Assembly (NCBI RefSeq): GCF_004023625.1
Contig: NZ_RPDJ01000015.1
Span: 1-64,000, forward strand
Source: Streptomyces cavernae
Lineage (GTDB): Bacteria; Actinomycetota; Actinomycetes; Streptomycetales; Streptomycetaceae
Direction of reading: 5' to 3'
DNA: 64,000 bases
Positions within the stretch are counted from its first letter, which is position 1. Each line of letters starts with the position of its first letter. The position numbers and the translations under genes are program-made. This document shows positions 59,567 to 64,000 of this stretch, one piece after another. The notes below the pieces were generated by a model. It was not told the DNA's origin, made no database searches, and saw only the letters and a program-made list of their open reading frames with translations.

Positions 59567-59633
59567 ACAGGGCCCTTCCGGACCCGCCCACAGGGCCCTT
59601 CCGGGCCCATCCACAGGGCCGTTCGGCTCCCTA
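59567..59633. promoter_or_regulatory. Array of three 23-bp-spaced GGGCC-type sites upstream of ABC operon
   Basis: ACAGGGCCCTTCCGGACCC at 59567, ACAGGGCCCTTCCGGGCCC at 59590 and ACAGGGCCGTTCGGCTCC at 59613, exactly 23 bp apart. The cores match the palindromic GGGCC(G/C)TTCGGCCC type seen before universal stress genes. They sit 76-142 bp upstream of the ATPase start, suitable for cooperative activator binding. The rest of the 59492-59958 gap holds the element at 59631-59706 and no supported gene. Confidence 0.6.
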
Positions 59634-59706
59634 GTGCCCCGACGGGCAAAGAGCTTGGGGGAGTGCCGGGCGTCGCGACGGGGCGAACTGCCTGTCGGGG
59701 CACTAG
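59631..59706. repeat. 76-bp element with 18-bp terminal inverted repeats (MITE-like)
   Basis: CTAGTGCCCCGACGGGCA (59631-59648) and TGCCTGTCGGGGCACTAG (59689-59706) are inverted repeats with one mismatch around a 40-bp core with no coding capacity. The ends CTAG...CTAG and the size suit a miniature transposable element or a bidirectional terminator hairpin. Confidence 0.6.
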
Positions 59707-59958
59707 GTCGTCCGAGGGCGGTTCACCGTGCGCGGGAGAGGTGCGTCTCCTCCTCGCGCGCGCCGTGCAGCCGCGGCACGGTGTGCGGACCCTACGGGCA
59801 GGCGCGCAGGCCGTCGAGCCGATCGGGGCGAGTTCCATCGCGGAGCGCGCGGGGTGGAGCTCGTGCGCCGTGGGTCCCGCGCCCCACCGGTCGGGCGGGA
59901 CCCGTCGGCCGTCGGCCTACGGTGGAAGGTGATCGCCTGTCCGACAGGAGGAGAACAC

Positions 59959-60978
59959 ATGGAGATCGTCGCGTACGGCGTCCTCACCGACGAGGAGCCA
60001 CTGCTGCGGGAAGCCTTCGACCGGGCATTCGCGGACCGTCACCGCCTGCGCTGTCTGAGGCTGTTCCTGGACCGCGACACCGCTCCAACCGCCGCAGGGC
60101 GCGAGATCGTCCTCAGCAGCGTCAACGACACCCTCGACGAGGAGGTGCTGCGAGTCCTGGCCGAGGGCGGCACCCGGATGATCGCCCAGCGGTCCACCGG
60201 CTACAACAACATCGACCTGACCGCTGCCGAGGAACACGGGCTCACGGTTGCCCGGGTCTCGTACTACTCGCCCTATTCGGTCGCCGAGTTCGCCTGGACC
60301 CTCGCGCTCGCCGTGAACCGCAGGATCGTGCGGGCGGCCCATCGCACCCGCGAGTTCGACTTCCGGCTGGACGGTCTGATGGGCCGTGACTTCCGGGGCC
60401 GCACGGCCGGAGTCGTGGGCACCGGAAAGATCGGCACCGCGTTCGCCCGGATCGCCCACGGCTTCGGGATGCGCCTGCTGGGCTGGGATGTCGCGGAGAA
60501 CCCCGAGTGCCGGGCGCTCGGCATGGAATACGTCGGACGTGAGCGGCTGTTCGCCGAATCCGACCTGGTGAGCCTGCACGTGCCGCTGCTGCCGGACACC
60601 CACCACCTGGTGGACGCCCAAGCCCTCGCCCTGATGAAGGACGACGCGATCCTCGTCAACTCCAGCCGCGGTGGCCTCGTCGACACCGACGCCCTGCTGG
60701 CCACGCTCCGCGCGGGCCGCCTCACGGGTGTCGGTCTGGACGTCTACGAGGAGGAAGCCGGTGTGTTCTTCCTCGACAAGTCGCTGGAGGTGATGACCGA
60801 CGAGCGTCTCGCCCGGCTGATGACCTTCTCCAACGTCCTGGTCACCTCGCACCAGGCCTACTTCACCCGCGACGCGGTCGGACAGATCGTCGAGACGACC
60901 ACGGCCAACGTCGAGGACTACCTGGCCGGTCGCGCCGGAGACAACACGCTCGTGTTTCCCGCGGCCCGCCGCCGGTAG
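59959..60978 (+). CDS. ldhA: D-lactate dehydrogenase-like 2-hydroxyacid dehydrogenase
   Basis: A 339-residue NAD-dependent D-2-hydroxyacid dehydrogenase. NAD-binding GVVGTGKIGTAFARIAHGFG starts near residue 151. The substrate-binding RSTGYNNIDL, catalytic Arg in VNSSRGGLVDTDAL, Glu in DVYEEE and His in VTSHQAYFTRDA are all present, and FFLDKSLEVMTDERLARLM is typical of LdhA. The ATG at 59959 follows AGGAGGAG. It would reoxidise NADH by reducing pyruvate, fitting the fermentative theme. Confidence 0.94.
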   Translation: MEIVAYGVLTDEEPLLREAFDRAFADRHRLRCLRLFLDRDTAPTAAGREIVLSSVNDTLDEEVLRVLAEGGTRMIAQRSTGYNNIDLTAAEEHGLTVARVSYYSPYSVAEFAWTLALAVNRRIVRAAHRTREFDFRLDGLMGRDFRGRTAGVVGTGKIGTAFARIAHGFGMRLLGWDVAENPECRALGMEYVGRERLFAESDLVSLHVPLLPDTHHLVDAQALALMKDDAILVNSSRGGLVDTDALLATLRAGRLTGVGLDVYEEEAGVFFLDKSLEVMTDERLARLMTFSNVLVTSHQAYFTRDAVGQIVETTTANVEDYLAGRAGDNTLVFPAARRR

Positions 60979-61209
60979 ACGAGGTACGGGCGGGCGAGAA
61001 GACCGACCGTTCATGGCTGGGCCAGCCGCCCTGCCGCGGCTGGGGGGGCGGTCAGCTCGGACACGCGGACGGCAGCGGTGAGCGGCCGCCACCGGCGGCT
61101 CCGCACGGACGCCGTGCGATCCTTCGCGGCCGGGCCACGAACGGTAGTGCTGGTGGCCGTGCCGTCTTCGCCGCCGACGTGGTGCCGCAGGCCTCTGACC
61201 GTCTCCGGT

Positions 61210-61365
61210 TCACCGGGCCGCGGGACCGCGCCCCGATGTACCCATGAACATGATCAGTCCGACAATTCCGGTCACCATCAGGGCGAATCCGACGACGATC
61301 GAGCTGTAGCCGAACACCATGCAGGCGCCGACCACTGTCGCGCCGATCAGGACGAGGGGAACCAT
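61210..61365 (-). CDS. Small membrane protein (51 aa)
   Basis: A short gene with GGAAGG eight bases before the ATG at 61365. The product is almost one hydrophobic hairpin: MVPLVLIGATVVGACMVFGY, then SSIVVGFALMVTGIVGLIMF, ending MGTSGRGPAAR. Two membrane helices are predicted. A 40-codon open frame (61347-61469, MNTPAPAPGGDTEQHEADLA...) overlaps its start and might be a leader or chance. It is divergent from the universal stress gene with an operator-like palindrome between them. Function unknown. Confidence 0.72.
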   Translation of the reverse strand: MVPLVLIGATVVGACMVFGYSSIVVGFALMVTGIVGLIMFMGTSGRGPAAR

Positions 61366-61620
61366 GAGTGCCTTCCTTCGCTCGGTCGGCTCCCGGTGCG
61401 TGCCGGTGCGGCGAGGTCGGCTTCGTGCTGCTCTGTGTCGCCGCCCGGTGCGGGAGCCGGGGTGTTCATCGTCAGCGTCCGCCAGGAACGCACCGGCTCA
61501 CAGGGGCTGAACGGGCCGGTCCGGGGCCGAGTGGCCTCTGAATGACCCGTGGCTTTCCTCGGACCGGGGTCGGATTTCCCGGGCCGGGGCTCCTGGAGCG
61601 GGTGAGCCGGGCGGCACCAT

Positions 61621-61634
61621 GGGCCGAACGGTCC
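61621..61634. promoter_or_regulatory. GGGCCG-AA-CGGTCC palindrome upstream of universal stress gene
   Basis: One mismatch from a perfect 6-2-6 palindrome, flanked by AT and CCCACC as at 901-924. It lies 109 bp before the universal stress gene in the 377-bp divergent gap, which otherwise shows nothing but the possible 40-codon frame noted for the small membrane gene. Confidence 0.5.
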
Positions 61635-61742
61635 CCACCGGCGCCGAACCACCTCTGTCGCCACCCGGCTGAGGATGCGAGGGTGAAGGTGAAGGCGTCT
61701 TGCTGCACGATCTCCGCAGCCCGACGGAAGGCGGTGGCAATG

Positions 61743-62618
61743 ATGGAACTGCCCCTGGTCGTAGGCGTCGACGGATCCGACGGAAGCCTGGCCGCGGTCG
61801 ACTGGGCGGTGGACGAGGCCGCCCGGCACGGTCTGCCGCTGAGGGTGGTGTACGCCTCGCTGTGGGACCGCTACGAAGGTGTCGCGTGGCCCGGCAGCCC
61901 GAAGCGGCCCTCCGAGCGGGTGCTGGCCGAGCACATCGTCGCATCCGCGGCCGAGCGGGCCCACAAGCGCGACCCGAATGTGAAGGTGTCCACCGAGATC
62001 CTGCCCCAGGAAGCGGCGTCCGCCCTGGTGAGCGAGGGCGCCAACGCTTCCCTCCTGGTGACGGGCTCACGGGGCCGCGGCGAGCTGAAGGGACTGCTCC
62101 TCGGCTCGGTCGGACTGGCCGTGGCCGCCCGCGCCCACTGCCCGGTGGTCGTGGTCCGCGGCGACAAGGCAGGCCTGACCGGGCTCCACGAACGGATCCT
62201 GCTCGGTGCCGGGGAACCCGCGACGACCGGGGAGGCGGCGCGGTTCGCCTTCCGCGAGGCCGGGGTACGCGGGTGCGTCCTCGATGTCGTACGGGCATGG
62301 CGACGGCCCGCGCACGAGACCGCCGACCACCCGCTGCTCACCGGAGAACCGGCGCACCGCCACGAGGACCAGGCATCCGCGCTGCTGGACGCGCTGCTCG
62401 AGGAACCGACGGCGGACCACCCGGATGTGCGGGTGCGCCGCGCCACGATCGAGGGACCGGCCCGCAAGGTGCTGCTGCACCGCTCGGCCGCCGCGGACCT
62501 CCTGATCATCGGAAACCATCGCCGGCACGGCCACTTCGGCCTCCAGCTGGGCCGAGTGGCGCACACACTGCTGCACCACGCCGAGTGTCCCGTCGCGGTC
62601 GTACCGCAGCGGGTGTGA
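61743..62618 (+). CDS. Universal stress protein, tandem UspA domains
   Basis: A 291-residue paralogue of the protein at 2991-3881: MELPLVVGVDGSDGSLAAVDWAVDEAARHGLPLRVVYASLWDRYEG at the start, TGSRGRGELKGLLLGSVGLAVAARAHCPVVVVRG as the first nucleotide loop, and IGNHRRHGHFGLQLGRVAHTLLHHAECPVAVVP at the end. ATG 61743 is chosen by homology; ATG 61740 directly precedes it, and GGCGGTGG is the ribosome site. Confidence 0.93.
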   Translation: MELPLVVGVDGSDGSLAAVDWAVDEAARHGLPLRVVYASLWDRYEGVAWPGSPKRPSERVLAEHIVASAAERAHKRDPNVKVSTEILPQEAASALVSEGANASLLVTGSRGRGELKGLLLGSVGLAVAARAHCPVVVVRGDKAGLTGLHERILLGAGEPATTGEAARFAFREAGVRGCVLDVVRAWRRPAHETADHPLLTGEPAHRHEDQASALLDALLEEPTADHPDVRVRRATIEGPARKVLLHRSAAADLLIIGNHRRHGHFGLQLGRVAHTLLHHAECPVAVVPQRV

Positions 62619-62688
62619 GCGCCCAGCGCCGGGCCACTCGCGGGTGGACCGCACCCACCGCCCCGACCCCTTTGCTGAAGGAGCCCCC

Positions 62689-62787
62689 ATGGCCCCGATC
62701 ACCGGCCGCCCGCTCCACGTCACCGCCCCGGTCCACGTCACCGCCCCGGTCCCCGGCGGAGCGCTCGAGACGGGTGCGCCGAGGTGA
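62689..62787 (+). CDS. Small open frame coupled to GH65 gene (32 aa)
   Basis: Starts ATG at 62689 with a strong AAGGAG site and ends at the TGA overlapping the GH65 GTG (GTGA). The product, MAPITGRPLHVTAPVHVTAP and then VPGGALETGAPR, contains an 18-bp internal repeat (CACGTCACCGCCCCGGTC twice). It has no domain and may serve only to couple ribosomes onto the GH65 gene, or be a remnant. Confidence 0.5.
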   Translation: MAPITGRPLHVTAPVHVTAPVPGGALETGAPR

Positions 62788-64000
62788 CCGGCTGGACCTG
62801 GGAGTACGACGGCTACGACCCGGCCGACGAGCGCCTGAGGGAGGCACTGTGCACCCTCGGCAACGGCTACGTCGCCACCCGCGGCGCGCTTCCCGAATGC
62901 GCCGCGGACGACGTGCACTATCCCGGCACGTACGCCGCGGGCTGTTACGACCGGCTCACCTCCGGCGTCGCGGGCCGCCGGGTCGAGAACGAGGACATGG
63001 TCAACCTGCCCAATTGGCTGCCTGTGCGCTACCGACTCCACGGCAGCGGGGACTGGCTCACCCCGGACAAGGCGACCGTGCTCGAGCACCGCCAGGTCCT
63101 GCACCTCGCCTCCGCGCTGCTGGAGCGCCGCACGCGCTACGACCTCGGCGAGGGCCGCCTCCTGTCCGTGCGGCAGCAGCGCATCGCCCACATGGCCGAC
63201 CCCCATCTCGCCGCCCTGCGCACCGAGTTCACCGTGGAAGGGCCGACCTGCGAACTCGAGGTCGAGGCGGCCCTCGACGGAGGCGTCACCAACGCCGGCG
63301 TACCGCGCTACCGCGACCTCGACGGCCGTCACCTCACCCATGTGCACACCGGTGAGGCCGCCTCCGACACCGTGTGGCTGCGCTGCCGCACCCGTACCTC
63401 CGACATCCGCGTCGGCCTGGCGGCCCGGCTCACCGCCGACGCGCCCCTGTCCACCGGGCACACACCGCCCCGCGTCACCCAGCGGACGCTGCTCCGCCTG
63501 ACACCCGGCCGAACCGCCACCGTCGACAAGACCGTCGTCCTGCACACCTCACGCGACCCCGCCATCAGCGACCCACTGCGCGCCGCGATCGACCGGGTGC
63601 AGGACGCGCCCGGCTTCGACGAACTGCTCGAACGTCACCTCACAGCCTGGGACCAGCTCTGGCGCCGCGCCGACCTGGACGTCCGCGGCGAGGCGGGCGG
63701 CATCCTGCGGCTGCACCTCTTCCACGTGCTGCAGACGCTGTCGCCGCACACCGCGGACCTCGACGTCGGAGTACCCGCCAGGGGGCTGCACGGCGAGGCC
63801 TACCGCGGGCACGTCTTCTGGGACGAACTGTTCGTACTGCCCTACCTGAACCTGCACTTCCCCGAGGTCTCCCGCGCCCTGCTCCGCTACCGCCACCGAC
63901 GCCTGGACCGGGCCTGCGCCACGGCCCGCGCGGTCGGCCGACGCGGTGCGCTGTATCCGTGGCAGTCCGGCAGCGACGGACGCGAGGAGACCCAGCTCCT
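62784..64000 (+). CDS. Glycoside hydrolase family 65 phosphorylase, 5' part
   Basis: About 405 residues of a GH65 protein (trehalose, maltose or kojibiose phosphorylase type) cut by the right edge. The N-terminal beta-sandwich domain has REALCTLGNGYVATRGALPE, AAGCYDRLTSGVAGRRVENEDMVNLPNW and LERRTRYDLGEGRLLSVRQQR. The catalytic barrel opens with LHGEAYRGHVFWDELFVLPYLNLHFPEVSRALLRYRH and ALYPWQSGSDGREETQ. The catalytic acid lies beyond the edge. GTG 62784 overlaps the short frame upstream. It probably works with a beta-phosphoglucomutase such as that at 7369. Confidence 0.93.
   Translation, partial: MTGWTWEYDGYDPADERLREALCTLGNGYVATRGALPECAADDVHYPGTYAAGCYDRLTSGVAGRRVENEDMVNLPNWLPVRYRLHGSGDWLTPDKATVLEHRQVLHLASALLERRTRYDLGEGRLLSVRQQRIAHMADPHLAALRTEFTVEGPTCELEVEAALDGGVTNAGVPRYRDLDGRHLTHVHTGEAASDTVWLRCRTRTSDIRVGLAARLTADAPLSTGHTPPRVTQRTLLRLTPGRTATVDKTVVLHTSRDPAISDPLRAAIDRVQDAPGFDELLERHLTAWDQLWRRADLDVRGEAGGILRLHLFHVLQTLSPHTADLDVGVPARGLHGEAYRGHVFWDELFVLPYLNLHFPEVSRALLRYRHRRLDRACATARAVGRRGALYPWQSGSDGREETQL

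Overview
This is a high-GC actinomycete window, most probably from Streptomyces. Codon use is GC3-rich, many starts are GTG or TTG, stop/start overlaps (ATGA, GTGA) are frequent, and the gene families are typical of the genus. I see no rRNA, tRNA or CRISPR array.

Region 1 (1-19.5 kb) is a stress, dormancy and anaerobiosis island. It opens with the N-terminus of a DevR/OsdR-type response regulator and a PNPOx-fold protein. Then come universal stress proteins, a zinc alcohol dehydrogenase, phosphoketolase, GAPDH and a beta-phosphoglucomutase-like HAD protein. On the opposite strand lies a complete group-3b-like NADP-coupled [NiFe] hydrogenase with a cyclic-nucleotide-binding gene, a CBS-BON gene, HypC/D/E/F and a maturation protease. 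hypF carries a frameshift and a repeat expansion. hypA and hypB are not in the window. Palindromes of the form GGGCCG-NN-CGGCCC sit in several promoters here and recur at 59.6 and 61.6 kb, which suggests one regulon.

Region 2 (19.6-21.5 kb) is a scar. It holds a broken SulP permease, an intact ArsR regulator, an unidentified C-terminal fragment and an IS110 remnant.

Region 3 (21.7-31.3 kb) is an unusual peptide system. Three identical 20-residue peptides (MIRNGISALRPTLDKVKSGK) are encoded on an exact 130-bp tandem repeat. Around them are a CobQ-like amide ligase without its glutaminase domain, an ABC exporter, an M16 peptidase, a GNAT protein, an NTP_transf_5 nucleotidyltransferase, a divergent NDK-like protein and a methyltransferase. 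No classical RiPP cyclase or dehydratase is present.

Region 4 (31.7-33.8 kb) holds the regulators: a LuxR-type HTH protein and an XRE-TPR protein. The XRE gene has a consensus TTGACA-17-TATAAT promoter overlapping a tandem 23-bp operator.

Region 5 (33.7-54.5 kb) is a second biosynthetic cluster. It has an unusual 41-residue peptide ending in CC, a second prolyl-tRNA synthetase and a diverged ProRS paralogue. It also has an HpcH/HpaI aldolase, a P-loop kinase fused to an Ldh_2 dehydrogenase, a PaaK-like ligase, a diverged GTP cyclohydrolase II-like protein and a cupin. A TfuA-YcaO thioamidation pair, a caspase-like protease and a divergent 60-residue candidate precursor peptide follow, then a PhyH dioxygenase, a flavin reductase, two pseudogene fragments, a TauD/SyrP-like oxygenase and an MFS exporter. 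A 14-bp motif is shared between the promoters of regions 3 and 5, so they may be one co-regulated locus. I regard this peptide, aaRS and thioamide locus as the most likely undescribed system.

Region 6 (54.6-64 kb) returns to stress and general metabolism: a GerMN lipoprotein, a three-gene drug-type ABC exporter, a D-lactate dehydrogenase-like protein, a small membrane protein, another universal stress protein and the start of a GH65 glycoside phosphorylase cut by the window end.
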